Positions 32,999-41,136 of a stretch of 64,000 nucleotides of DNA are shown piece by piece. Each line of letters opens with the position of its first letter. Position 1 is the first letter of the stretch. Made by a program: the position numbers and the translations under genes. Under the pieces are notes generated by a model that saw nothing but the letters and a program-made list of their open reading frames with translations, did no database searches and had not been told where the DNA came from. Location of the stretch: contig NZ_PVNS01000013.1 of the NCBI RefSeq assembly GCF_002993335.1, positions 1-64,000 of the forward strand, in the 5' to 3' direction. This stretch comes from Alkalicoccus urumqiensis. Lineage in GTDB: Bacteria; Bacillota; Bacilli; Bacillales; Salisediminibacteriaceae.

Positions 32999-34558
32999 AT
33001 GCTTATGAACCGATTAAGCCAGCAGCGTGGAGCGAGTCTTCTCGAAGTTTTGAGTGTCATTGTGCTCTTATCCATTGTAGGAGCCGTGGCCTACTCTTTT
33101 TTAATGAATACATTTTTATTTGAGGACCGGGTGACAGAACGGCAGTCGCTCGTTCAGGAAGTGAACCTGCTTTCCGCCGATTTAAGACGGCTCCATGAAA
33201 GCGGAGCGCCAATCTATTACGACGGATCGATGCTCTATGAAGGGCGCGGCGCCGACCGGCCGATTCTGAACGAAGATATCCGCATTGAATCGTTTTATGC
33301 TAATGAAAATGAACTCGCACCGGGAACGAGTATCACGCTGACACAGGATACATACCGGTTTGAGGGCACTATTACCGCCGGCGGCTACAACCACGAACTG
33401 CGTACAGCGTCCCGCCGGACCGGCGCGTTTGTATATGACCCCGGTGCAGGAAATGAGGACGTAGAGCCTGAACCGCCTCCTGAAGAGCCGCTTCCGCCTG
33501 AAGCGCTGGAAGACATTACGTTTCCCTCCAGACCGGACATTAACAGCATGCCTCTTTTTTCTTCAGAAGCCTATGGCGACGTGCAATCGGGTGCCGCAAT
33601 AACTCCTTGGGAACTTGATGACGTTGCAGAAGATAACGTAGTGCACGATGGACGGCTTATACTTTATCGAAATGCTTCTGCATTTAGAACGAATAACGAC
33701 CAGCCGCTGTCATTTAACATTGACCATTCGCTTCTTCGGGAAGGGAATCTGACCATTGGATCTGACATTTTCATTAACACCGGCTATTATGTCTGGGTGG
33801 ATGGAAATCTAACGATGGAAGACGGCTCCGCGATCAATGCGGAGAACGGTGCAAGAATACAAGGGGATGCCACGATGCAGGGTGGCAGTGAACTTGCCGC
33901 ATCCCAGCTTCAGCTGACAGGTACTGCAGCGCTCCAGTCGGATTCTGTCCTTACCATTGCCGGTCCTTCCACCATCGACGGACCGCTCACGATGGATCGT
34001 GACAGTATCTTTACGACCGGCTCCCTCCGCCTCGGCGGCGCCGGCACCTTCCGTTCCAACGCTGTTTTGGCTTCGGAGAACGAAGTCACGATCGGCGGGG
34101 AGGCGACGTTTCAGGAGAATGTCAACGTACAGGCAGGATCGCTGTTTATCGATGGCAATATGCGAGTGACCGGCACCCCGGTTATACAAATCGACGGGGA
34201 TGCGGGCATTAACGGCGGCCTGACGACAGAAAATACGATGTACATGACTGTCGGCGGCGATCTCGTGCTTGAAAACGGCGCAGCTCTCAGGCAGGACCCG
34301 GTTGTCACGATCGGCGGCACGCTCACCAGCCGGGACGATTTCAGCTACCAGTCCGGATCCACCATTATTGTAGAAGGCAATGCCGACATCCGCGGCAATA
34401 TCGGCTCCAATTCGCCATATGATCAAGGATCCATGTGTGTGCAGGGGTCACTTTCTCTCGAAGGAGAAGCTTATCCAGGCGTAGACATTACGAACAGCGG
34501 AAGCGACTGCAGTAACCTGAGTCCTGGTGAACTGCGCGTCCTCGGACCAATTCTGTAA
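32999..34558 (+). CDS. PilW/GspJ-like prepilin with large beta-solenoid domain
   Basis: A 519-residue protein. The leader is 11 residues ending in Gly, then ASLLEVLSVIVLLSIVG with Glu at +5 (type IV prepilin). A globular part runs to ~150, a Pro/Glu linker (~154-170) follows, and ~240-500 is a long series of short strands of the GNLTMEDGSAI / GGDLVLENGAAL kind, recurring roughly every 15-22 residues. This suggests a right-handed beta-helix or bactofilin-like polymer-forming domain. It ends with two Cys (SMCVQGS, SDCSNLS). The ATG at 32999 follows AAAGGGA; 33005 is an alternative. Confidence 0.78.
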   Translation: MLMNRLSQQRGASLLEVLSVIVLLSIVGAVAYSFLMNTFLFEDRVTERQSLVQEVNLLSADLRRLHESGAPIYYDGSMLYEGRGADRPILNEDIRIESFYANENELAPGTSITLTQDTYRFEGTITAGGYNHELRTASRRTGAFVYDPGAGNEDVEPEPPPEEPLPPEALEDITFPSRPDINSMPLFSSEAYGDVQSGAAITPWELDDVAEDNVVHDGRLILYRNASAFRTNNDQPLSFNIDHSLLREGNLTIGSDIFINTGYYVWVDGNLTMEDGSAINAENGARIQGDATMQGGSELAASQLQLTGTAALQSDSVLTIAGPSTIDGPLTMDRDSIFTTGSLRLGGAGTFRSNAVLASENEVTIGGEATFQENVNVQAGSLFIDGNMRVTGTPVIQIDGDAGINGGLTTENTMYMTVGGDLVLENGAALRQDPVVTIGGTLTSRDDFSYQSGSTIIVEGNADIRGNIGSNSPYDQGSMCVQGSLSLEGEAYPGVDITNSGSDCSNLSPGELRVLGPIL

Positions 34559-34570
34559 CTGGAGGTAATT

Positions 34571-35092
34571 ATGCAGATCGTTCCTTTTCAATCATCTCAT
34601 TACCCTTTTCTCATAGAATGGGTAAACAGCGGAAACCGGGCGGATATGGTGCGCTGGGCCGGAACGACGTTCACCTACCCGCTCACCGAAGCACAGCTGG
34701 AAACGTATGCTCATGAAAGCGATGCGGAGATCTATACGCTTCTCGACGACAGCTCCCGCCCGGCCGGTCACATCGCTCTCCGCAGAATCGATCATGAGCA
34801 CCATTCGGCAAGAATTGGAAAGATCATGACCGCTCCTTCTGTCCGTGGCCGGGGTTGTACGCCGATGATGCTCGATTTTGTACTCAAGCGGGCGTTCCTG
34901 GAGCTGTCCCTCCACCGTGTTTCACTCGGCGTGTTTACCAACAACCCAGCTGCCCGCCGCATTTATGAGAACTATGGTTTTCAAACAGAAGGTATTTTCC
35001 GGGATGTCCGTTATATTGACGGATATTACTGGGATCTCTGCGAAATGGCCGTATTGTCGAATGAATTCGATCGTTTTCGACAAAATGTGTGA
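34571..35092 (+). CDS. GNAT-family acetyltransferase (RimJ/RimL-like)
   Basis: A 173-residue GNAT protein of the RimJ/RimL type. The acetyl-CoA-binding region reads IGKIMTAPSVRGRGCTPMML (~80-99), and the family end reads SLGVFTNNPAARRIYENYGFQTEG (~116-139). It begins 12 bp after the PilW-like gene behind CTGGAGGTAATT, so it may be transcribed with it, though nothing links its function to pilins. It probably acetylates a protein N-terminus or a small amine; the substrate is unknown. Confidence 0.82.
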   Translation: MQIVPFQSSHYPFLIEWVNSGNRADMVRWAGTTFTYPLTEAQLETYAHESDAEIYTLLDDSSRPAGHIALRRIDHEHHSARIGKIMTAPSVRGRGCTPMMLDFVLKRAFLELSLHRVSLGVFTNNPAARRIYENYGFQTEGIFRDVRYIDGYYWDLCEMAVLSNEFDRFRQNV

Positions 35093-35253
35093 AAATCTTC
35101 AATAGTTTGCAGAAACATTTCAACCTGTGACAATGTGAAGTCACTATATTAAATAAAGTGAAAACACCTTGTAACTCCCTTGAGGCGCTGATAATATTGG
35201 TCTCGTTGAGCAACACAGCGCAGATCAAGCGCAATCAAGGAGGTTCTTATAAA

Positions 35254-36261
35254 ATGAACAAATTTCGTACACTAAAGTCAATTAAGCAGCTGGGTATCAC
35301 AGCAGCGGCTGCAGGGGCAATCCTGTTTGTCGGTGGCACTGCCGCAGGTGCAGAAGAAAATAATAGTTTTGGCGATGACCTGCTGACTGAAGGAACAGTC
35401 TCTCAGGATGTTGTCGAATTGGAAGAGCTGCTTTCCGGAGCAGGCGTATTTGATGGAGAAGTAAACAGCACTTACGGCGCTGACACGTCAGCTGCTGTCC
35501 GCACGTATCAGGAAAGCAACGGCCTGATGACAGATGGTATTGCAGGAGTACAGACACTCGGCGCCCTCTCCGAACTTGAGCGCGGCGATTCCGGCTACCT
35601 CGTAGAAGAGCTTCAGTCCGAACTAGCGGACCTTGGCTACTACAGCTTTGATGTAGATGGCATCTTCGGCCCAATCACAGAAGAAGCAGTCGTTTCTTTC
35701 CAGCAGTCCCAGGGACTGAACGGTCAGTCCGGAATTGCCGGAGCAGAAACATTCGCAGCACTTCTGAATCCTGGTCAGGCATCTGCAGCACAGCCTGCTG
35801 AAGCACCGGCAGAAGAAGCAGCGGAACCTGCTCAGGAAGAAGCACCAGCGGAAGAGCCTGCTGAAGAACCAGTAGAAGAGCCTGCGCAGGAAGAAGAAGT
35901 CCAGGCTGCAGAAACAACAGAAGCATCTGAACCGGCTCAGGAAGAACCTGCACCGTCCAATGAAGTGGAAGGTACTACACTGAACATGGAAGCAACTGCC
36001 TACACGGCGAACTGCACTGGCTGCACAGGCGTTACGTATACAGGAATTGACCTGAATGCGAACCCGAACCAGAAAGTCGTCGCAGTAGACCCTGATGTCA
36101 TTCCACTCGGTTCCACTGTTCACGTGGAAGGCTACGGAACAGCAGTAGCAGGAGACATCGGTGGTGCCATTAACGGTAACCGCATCGACCTCTACATGCA
36201 GAGCCAGGGCGAAGCCGTTGACTTTGGCCGCCGTAACGTTCAGGTTACTGTTATCGACTAA
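35254..36261 (+). CDS. Secreted wall protein: two PG-binding domains and a 3D domain
   Basis: A 335-residue exported protein. A signal peptide (~1-36, ITAAAAGAILFVGGTAAGA) is followed by two peptidoglycan-binding_1 repeats (~48-105 and ~108-180), a Pro/Glu/Ala linker with about ten PAEE/PAQE repeats (~185-245) and a C-terminal 3D domain (~250-335). The 3D domain carries VVAVDPDVIPLGSTV and GNRIDLYM, whose Asp residues name the family. 3D domains belong to YocH-like lytic transglycosylases. The ATG at 35254 has AAGGAGG. It probably trims or remodels the wall. The long upstream region shows only a partial WalR box. Confidence 0.87.
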   Translation: MNKFRTLKSIKQLGITAAAAGAILFVGGTAAGAEENNSFGDDLLTEGTVSQDVVELEELLSGAGVFDGEVNSTYGADTSAAVRTYQESNGLMTDGIAGVQTLGALSELERGDSGYLVEELQSELADLGYYSFDVDGIFGPITEEAVVSFQQSQGLNGQSGIAGAETFAALLNPGQASAAQPAEAPAEEAAEPAQEEAPAEEPAEEPVEEPAQEEEVQAAETTEASEPAQEEPAPSNEVEGTTLNMEATAYTANCTGCTGVTYTGIDLNANPNQKVVAVDPDVIPLGSTVHVEGYGTAVAGDIGGAINGNRIDLYMQSQGEAVDFGRRNVQVTVID

Positions 36262-36284
36262 TTCGTCTTTAAGCTGCACCATTT

Positions 36285-36328
36285 AAAGGCCCGCTTTCCG
36301 GCAATCCGGGGCGGGCCTTATTATATGT
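36285..36328 (+). terminator. Terminator of the 3D-domain gene
   Basis: AAAGGCCCGC (36285-36294) pairs with GCGGGCCTT (36311-36319), followed by ATTATATGTTT; the U tract is interrupted. Confidence 0.75.
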
Positions 36329-36378
36329 TTCGACTCTTTCTTCTGCTTCCTTTATAATGGAAAAAGGAGGAGATACAT

Positions 36379-38076
36379 ATGGCCACGTTTTATCAGGAAA
36401 AACTGGATTTTACGACGACTAAGGAAATCGAAGCCGCTTACGAAAAACTGCTTCAGGAAAACATTGAATCTGTGCGCCAGCTGGAAGACTGGCTGGTACG
36501 GGTTTCAACGCTTCAGGAAGAAGTAGAAGAAGGAATTTCCGGGCATTACATTGACTTTCAGTGCTACAGTGATTCGGAGACTGCCCGGAAACAGTACGAA
36601 TTTGATAATGAGTACCTCGAGCCGCTCCGCAAAACATACAGTGCAAAGCTGGACGAAAAATTTCTTGAAAACCGCTTCAAGAAAGATCTCGACATCCACT
36701 GGTATGCGCCGCTCATTAAGAGGAAAGTAAACGCTCAGGATTTATACCGCGAAGAAAATACCCGTCTGGAAGTGGAAGAGGACCGGCTCTCGACGCGCTA
36801 TTTCGAAATTACCGGAGGCCTGACTGCGGAATGGGAAGGCCAGACGCTCTCGCTCAGCGAACTATCTCCTTATATGGAACACACAGACCGGAGCGTGCGG
36901 GAAAAAGCGATGCGCCTTTCCTATGAAGCATTCGGAGAAGTGAAAGAGGAACTGCAGCAGATTCTTTCGGATCTTATTCAGCTCCGAAAGAAAAAAACGG
37001 AGAATGCCGGACTCTCCAATTATGCAGAATACATGTTTAAAGAGTACGAGCGGTTTGACTATACACCTGAAGACTGCCGCACCCTCGCTGCGTCTGTACG
37101 TGAAGAAGTGCTTCCTGTTTTATCTGAAGTCCAGGAAAAACATAAAGAAAAACTCGGTTTTCAACAATACCGGCCATGGGATATTCAGGCACCCGCCCCC
37201 GGTGAAAAGCCGCTGAAGCCATTTGAGAACCGCGCTGAGCTTGTCAGCCGTGCTTCGTCCATTTTTGAAAAGCTCGATCCGCGCTTTCAGGAGCTGATTG
37301 AAACGATGGACGCCCGCGGCATGCTTGACTTAACTGCCCGCAAAGGAAAAGCTCCCGGCGGCTTCTGCTCCAACCTGCCGATTTCCAACTTGTCGTTTAT
37401 TTTTATGAATGCCTCCGGGGTGCACGATGATATGATTACCCTTCTGCACGAAATGGGTCACTGCATCCATAACGATTTTACGTCCCATTTTCGTCTCCAC
37501 GAATATAAAGAGACACCGATGGAGGCTGCAGAGCTTGCCAGTATGAGCATGGAGCTTTTGACGATGGATCACTGGCATCATTATTACCAGGACGAAAAAG
37601 AACTCAACCAGGCAAAGCGGGATCAATTTACAGGGGTCCTCTCCCTTCTGCCGATCGGTGTCGTAGTCGATCAGTTCCAGCACTGGATGTATGAAAATCC
37701 TGATCATTCGGAAGAAGAGCGCCTGCAGAAATTCCAGTCGCTTCACGAAAAATTCGGCACTGGCGTCGTTGACTGGGACGGTCTTGAAGAATGGCGCTCC
37801 CGCTCCTGGCTCCGAATTCTCCATATTTTTGAAGTGCCGTTTTATTTTATTGACTACGTCATCGCACAGATCGGTGCGCTGCAGGTGTACAAAAATTACA
37901 AACAGAATCCGGATCAGGCGCTTCAGCAGTACAAAGAAGCCCTTAAGCTCGGATCGTCCGTGCCGCTGCCCGACGTATACAAAGCAGCAGGCATCAAGTT
38001 CGATTTTTCGAAAGAAACACTTCATGAGCTGATGGTCTTTGTGCAGGACGAACTGCGTCAGCTTGAAGAAGCGTAA
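36379..38076 (+). CDS. M3-family oligoendopeptidase
   Basis: A 565-residue zinc metallopeptidase of the M3 (PepF/oligoendopeptidase F) family. The zinc site is LLHEMGHCIHNDF (~355-367), with a downstream Glu in ETPMEAAELASMSMELLTMDHW. The N-terminal two-thirds is helical, the clam-shell fold of the family. No signal peptide is present, so it is cytosolic and degrades short peptides. Start: ATG behind AAAAGGAGGAGATACAT. It is monocistronic. Confidence 0.92.
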   Translation: MATFYQEKLDFTTTKEIEAAYEKLLQENIESVRQLEDWLVRVSTLQEEVEEGISGHYIDFQCYSDSETARKQYEFDNEYLEPLRKTYSAKLDEKFLENRFKKDLDIHWYAPLIKRKVNAQDLYREENTRLEVEEDRLSTRYFEITGGLTAEWEGQTLSLSELSPYMEHTDRSVREKAMRLSYEAFGEVKEELQQILSDLIQLRKKKTENAGLSNYAEYMFKEYERFDYTPEDCRTLAASVREEVLPVLSEVQEKHKEKLGFQQYRPWDIQAPAPGEKPLKPFENRAELVSRASSIFEKLDPRFQELIETMDARGMLDLTARKGKAPGGFCSNLPISNLSFIFMNASGVHDDMITLLHEMGHCIHNDFTSHFRLHEYKETPMEAAELASMSMELLTMDHWHHYYQDEKELNQAKRDQFTGVLSLLPIGVVVDQFQHWMYENPDHSEEERLQKFQSLHEKFGTGVVDWDGLEEWRSRSWLRILHIFEVPFYFIDYVIAQIGALQVYKNYKQNPDQALQQYKEALKLGSSVPLPDVYKAAGIKFDFSKETLHELMVFVQDELRQLEEA

Positions 38077-38153
38077 GAAACCTTTGAACTACCGCTAGGC
38101 TAAAGCCATAGCGGATTCCTAAGTACGGGGTCTACCGAACCCTAAATAAAAAG

Positions 38154-38183
38154 AGCAGGCAGAGAATTTCTGCCTGCTTCTTC
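38154..38183. terminator. Bidirectional terminator between the M3 peptidase and aldo/keto reductase genes
   Basis: AGCAGGCAGA (38154-38163) pairs with TCTGCCTGCT (38169-38178), with a TCTTCT tail on the plus strand and AAATAAAAAG before it. A second hairpin, CCGCTA-GGC...GCC-ATAGCGG, lies at about 38090-38114. Confidence 0.75.
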
Positions 38184-38192
38184 TGTCTTCAA

Positions 38193-39176
38193 TTAGTAAG
38201 CGCCGCGGATCAAATCGTGCACCTGCCGGTCATAGAAATCAGTCAGACGGTCCATCTCTTCTTTGGAGAAGGACGGCACCTTTACAGCCTGCAGTGTATC
38301 CTGCACCTGGTCCACACGCTTGAATCCTGGAATGACGGTGGATACTGCTTCGTGATCCAGAATCCAACGAAGCGATGCCTGCGTCATCGTGTTCCGCCCT
38401 TCTGCAATCCATTCAAGCTCCTGTGCAAGAGCAACACCTGCAGAAAAAGGCACGCCGCCGAATGTTTCACCGACGTTGAACGCCTGGCCTTCCGAATTGA
38501 ACCGGCGGTGGTCATCTGCTTCAAATTCATGACCTTCTTTAAATTTGCCCGTCAGCAGGCCGCTTGCAAGTGGAACGCGTGCGATAATACCGGCCCCTTT
38601 CTCCTGCGCTTTCGGGAATAACTCGGCCACCGGCTTCTGGCGGAAAATATTAAAAATGACCTGGAGTACTTCAACGCCTGGCTTTTCCAGACTGAGCAGT
38701 CCTTCCTCGACCGTTTCTACGCTGACACCGTAATGAGCGATTTTGCCTTCCTGCTTCAATTTATCCAGGACATCAAATACGGCGCCGTCTTCAATAATAT
38801 GCTTCGGTGGACAGTGAATCTGGTATAAATCCAGCTGGTCGCGGTTCAGACGTCGGAGCGTGGCTTCCAGATATCCCCGCACACTGTCTTCCGAATACGT
38901 AGCTGGGTCCTCAATATCTCCGGCACGGCAGAATTTGCTTGCAATATGAATATCCTGCTCTCTGCCCCGGGTTGCGCGGGCCAGCAGCTCTTCTGCGTGA
39001 CCATCGCCGTACACGTCAGCCGTATCGAAGAAATTCACACCTTCATTCATCGCTGTTTCCAGACCCCGGATCGCTTCCGTATCATTGGTTGTACCCCAGG
39101 CACCTCCGATCGCCCATGTGCCGAAGCTCAGTTCACTTACATTCAGTCCTGTTTTTCCAAGTGCTCTGTAATTCAT
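38193..39176 (-). CDS. Aldo/keto reductase
   Basis: A 327-residue (alpha/beta)8 NADPH-dependent oxidoreductase. Catalytic residues are recognisable: Asp and Tyr in FFDTADVYGDG (~50-60), Lys in HIASKFCR (~80) and His in DLYQIHCPP (~116-124). The C-terminal NADPH-binding part includes STVIPGFKRVDQVQD (~283-297). It resembles the YqkF/IolS-like subgroup that reduces aldehydes and ketones broadly; the substrate is unknown. Start: ATG at 39176. The next gene upstream ends 16 bp away. Confidence 0.9.
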   Translation of the reverse strand: MNYRALGKTGLNVSELSFGTWAIGGAWGTTNDTEAIRGLETAMNEGVNFFDTADVYGDGHAEELLARATRGREQDIHIASKFCRAGDIEDPATYSEDSVRGYLEATLRRLNRDQLDLYQIHCPPKHIIEDGAVFDVLDKLKQEGKIAHYGVSVETVEEGLLSLEKPGVEVLQVIFNIFRQKPVAELFPKAQEKGAGIIARVPLASGLLTGKFKEGHEFEADDHRRFNSEGQAFNVGETFGGVPFSAGVALAQELEWIAEGRNTMTQASLRWILDHEAVSTVIPGFKRVDQVQDTLQAVKVPSFSKEEMDRLTDFYDRQVHDLIRGAY

Positions 39177-39191
39177 ATTCTGTTCACCGTC

Positions 39192-39518
39192 CTACTTATC
39201 GTATTTTTTAGCTTCTTTTTCCAATATCCGCTTCTCCAGTTTTTTAAACGCTTCAATAAATGCATCCGGATCTTCTTTTACGTTATAGGAATACACTCCG
39301 CGGCTTGTGTGTACATACAAAAGCGCTTCTGCCGACGGCATCCTGCGGTACGACATATCGAAAATCTGCTCTGCGGGAAACTCCCGGCGATGCGTGACAA
39401 GACGGTCTTCATAGAGAAGCAGCCACCGTTCATACTCCACATTTTCCATTGCAATACTGGACATTTCCCGTTCCACTTTCACGTATTTCTGTCTGGCAAG
39501 GAGCTGGTCTTCCTGCAT
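39192..39518 (-). CDS. Uncharacterised 108-residue protein
   Basis: A soluble 108-residue protein with a helical N-terminus (QEDQLLARQKYVKVEREM), a beta-rich middle (ERWLLLYEDRLVTHRREF, AEALLYVHTSRGVYSYNVK) and a C-terminal Lys/Glu-rich helix. The middle has a PH-like strand-then-helix pattern, but I cannot assign a family. It is encoded just upstream of the aldo/keto reductase gene on the same strand. The ribosome site (GCAGGTGA) is weak but well placed. Confidence 0.7.
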   Translation of the reverse strand: MQEDQLLARQKYVKVEREMSSIAMENVEYERWLLLYEDRLVTHRREFPAEQIFDMSYRRMPSAEALLYVHTSRGVYSYNVKEDPDAFIEAFKKLEKRILEKEAKKYDK

Positions 39519-39612
39519 GAATTATTCACCTGCTTTCATTTTTTCGGAAACCGAATTATCTGATATACTGACGGAGGAATAATAAATTCTCATTTACGAA
39601 AGGAATAACCTA

Positions 39613-40848
39613 GTGAATACGAAACCTTCTTTCTATTACGGCTGGTACATCGTTGCGCTCGGGGCACTCAGTCTTTTTTTCTCTGGTCCCGGACAGACGT
39701 ATTCCAACTCCGTTTTTATCGATTTTTACATATCCGATTTTGGCTGGGAGCGTTCGCTCGTTTCCGGTATTTATTCGGCCGCCACGCTGAGCGCCGGGCT
39801 GATCCTTTTTACTGCTGGACGTGCGATTGATACGATCGGCCAGCGGAAAGTGTCGTTAACCGTCAGTATCCTGCTTGCTGCAGCATGCTTCTGGAACAGC
39901 ATCGTCATTTCCCCGTGGATGCTGTTTATCGGCTTTTTTCTGATCCGTTTCCTCGGCCAGGGATCGATGACGCTCGTTCCGAACACGTTAATTCCCCAGT
40001 GGTTTATTGTAAGACGCGGCCGTGCTTTCAGCCTGATGATGCTCGGCGGATTTGCAAGCTCTACGCTGTTCCCACCGCTGAATGCCTGGCTGATAACGTC
40101 ATTCGGCTGGCAGACAGCCTGGCAGGTGCTCGGCGCCTCCATCCTTCTGCTGTTCGTTCCACTTGTCTTTTTCTTTATGAAAGATAAGCCGGAGGATATC
40201 GGTCTTCTGCCGGATAATGCCATAAAGGGAAGCAGCGAGCATACAGCTGCACAGAAGCAGGATGTTTCGTGGACGTTAAAAGAAGCAAAAAGCACACGCC
40301 AGTTCTGGCTTCTTCTGCTCTGCGTCGGCATACCTTCCATGCTTAACACCGGTCTGACATTTCATCTTGTTTCCATTGTATCAGACCGGGGTATGGATAT
40401 CGCCGCTGCCGCTTTCGTTCTCAGCCTGATGGCTGCAGTAGGATTTCCGGTGACATTTGCCGCGGGATTTATTTTGGAGCGGATCCGCGTCCACTACGTT
40501 TTTGCCTTTGTTTTTCTCGGTCAGCTTATTTTTCTCATCGTACTTTATTTTACACAATCTTTTGCATGGGCGGTGGCTTTCGGCCTCATCTGGGGCTTTA
40601 CCGGTGGGCTTGAGCGGATCTGTATTTCGATCGTTTTCCCCGAGTATTTCGGCAGAAAACATATCGGCAGCATCAAAAGCATCGCCTCCACGATGACCGT
40701 TGTTGGTTCTGCTTTCGGCCCGCTGCCGTTTGGAGCAGCCTATGATTTCTTTGGTGGCTACGAAGAAATTCTGCTTGTTTCCCTTGTTTTTCCTATCGCA
40801 GGTATAGCCGCTTGTCTCTTATCTCCACCTCCAAAAAAGAAATCCTGA
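39613..40848 (+). CDS. MFS transporter, oxalate/formate or monocarboxylate type
   Basis: A 411-residue 12-helix major facilitator. It begins with the FYYGWYIVALGAL pattern, which is characteristic of the oxalate:formate antiporter and monocarboxylate-porter branch. The loop AGRAIDTIGQRKV (~75-87) is the MFS motif A region, and GLLPD after helix 6 is also typical. The substrate is probably a small carboxylate. The start is GTG at 39613 behind AAAGGAATAACCTA. It stands alone; the next gene has its own promoter. Confidence 0.87.
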   Translation: MNTKPSFYYGWYIVALGALSLFFSGPGQTYSNSVFIDFYISDFGWERSLVSGIYSAATLSAGLILFTAGRAIDTIGQRKVSLTVSILLAAACFWNSIVISPWMLFIGFFLIRFLGQGSMTLVPNTLIPQWFIVRRGRAFSLMMLGGFASSTLFPPLNAWLITSFGWQTAWQVLGASILLLFVPLVFFFMKDKPEDIGLLPDNAIKGSSEHTAAQKQDVSWTLKEAKSTRQFWLLLLCVGIPSMLNTGLTFHLVSIVSDRGMDIAAAAFVLSLMAAVGFPVTFAAGFILERIRVHYVFAFVFLGQLIFLIVLYFTQSFAWAVAFGLIWGFTGGLERICISIVFPEYFGRKHIGSIKSIASTMTVVGSAFGPLPFGAAYDFFGGYEEILLVSLVFPIAGIAACLLSPPPKKKS

Positions 40849-40864
40849 CAAAGCAATTTCGCTC

Positions 40865-40880
40865 TTTCCCTGCTATACTG
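40865..40880 (+). promoter_or_regulatory. Extended -10 promoter before the 72-residue membrane protein gene
   Basis: TTTCCCTGCTATACTG, identical to 30016-30031, with TATACT at 40874-40879 preceded by TGc. No convincing -35 is visible. Confidence 0.55.
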
Positions 40881-40917
40881 TACTTGTTGTTTCATTGAAA
40901 GTTTAAAGAAAGGATCG

Positions 40918-41136
40918 ATGCAGATGGATATTATAAATGTGCCGGATCCGAATGCACCCGAAATGGGATACGCTTATCTGTTTATGGCTGTGACGCTTAT
41001 GATCGCCGTTTTTACTCTATACCGCTTCAAGCGCGCAAACAAAAAACACGAAAAAAAGCAGCAGGACCAGAATCAGGAAGTATATGAAATGTACGAAACC
41101 GAAGAAGAACACGATCAGAAAGAGGACCGCTCATGA
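40918..41136 (+). CDS. Small single-helix membrane protein upstream of pgeF
   Basis: A 72-residue protein with one hydrophobic helix, MGYAYLFMAVTLMIAVFTLY (~16-35), a basic stop-transfer (RFKRANKKHEKK) and a long acidic, hydrophilic cytosolic tail (EVYEMYETEEEHDQKEDRS). AAAGAAAGGATCG precedes it; ATG 40924 has better spacing than ATG 40918. Its stop overlaps the ATG of pgeF (ATGA), so the two are coupled. The family was not recognised, although small CcoQ-like and other helper subunits have similar shape. Confidence 0.75.
   Translation: MQMDIINVPDPNAPEMGYAYLFMAVTLMIAVFTLYRFKRANKKHEKKQQDQNQEVYEMYETEEEHDQKEDRS

Noticed and set aside
35093-35253. Cyclic-di-AMP (ydaO-type) riboswitch or WalR box before the 3D-domain gene
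   Set aside because: The leader lacks the conserved ydaO core. For WalR only one half (TGTAAC) fits, the second (TGAGGC) does not.
35800-35990. Short repeats resembling a CRISPR or satellite array
   Set aside because: They are codon-level PAEE/PAQE repeats inside the 3D-domain protein linker, in frame and without spacers.
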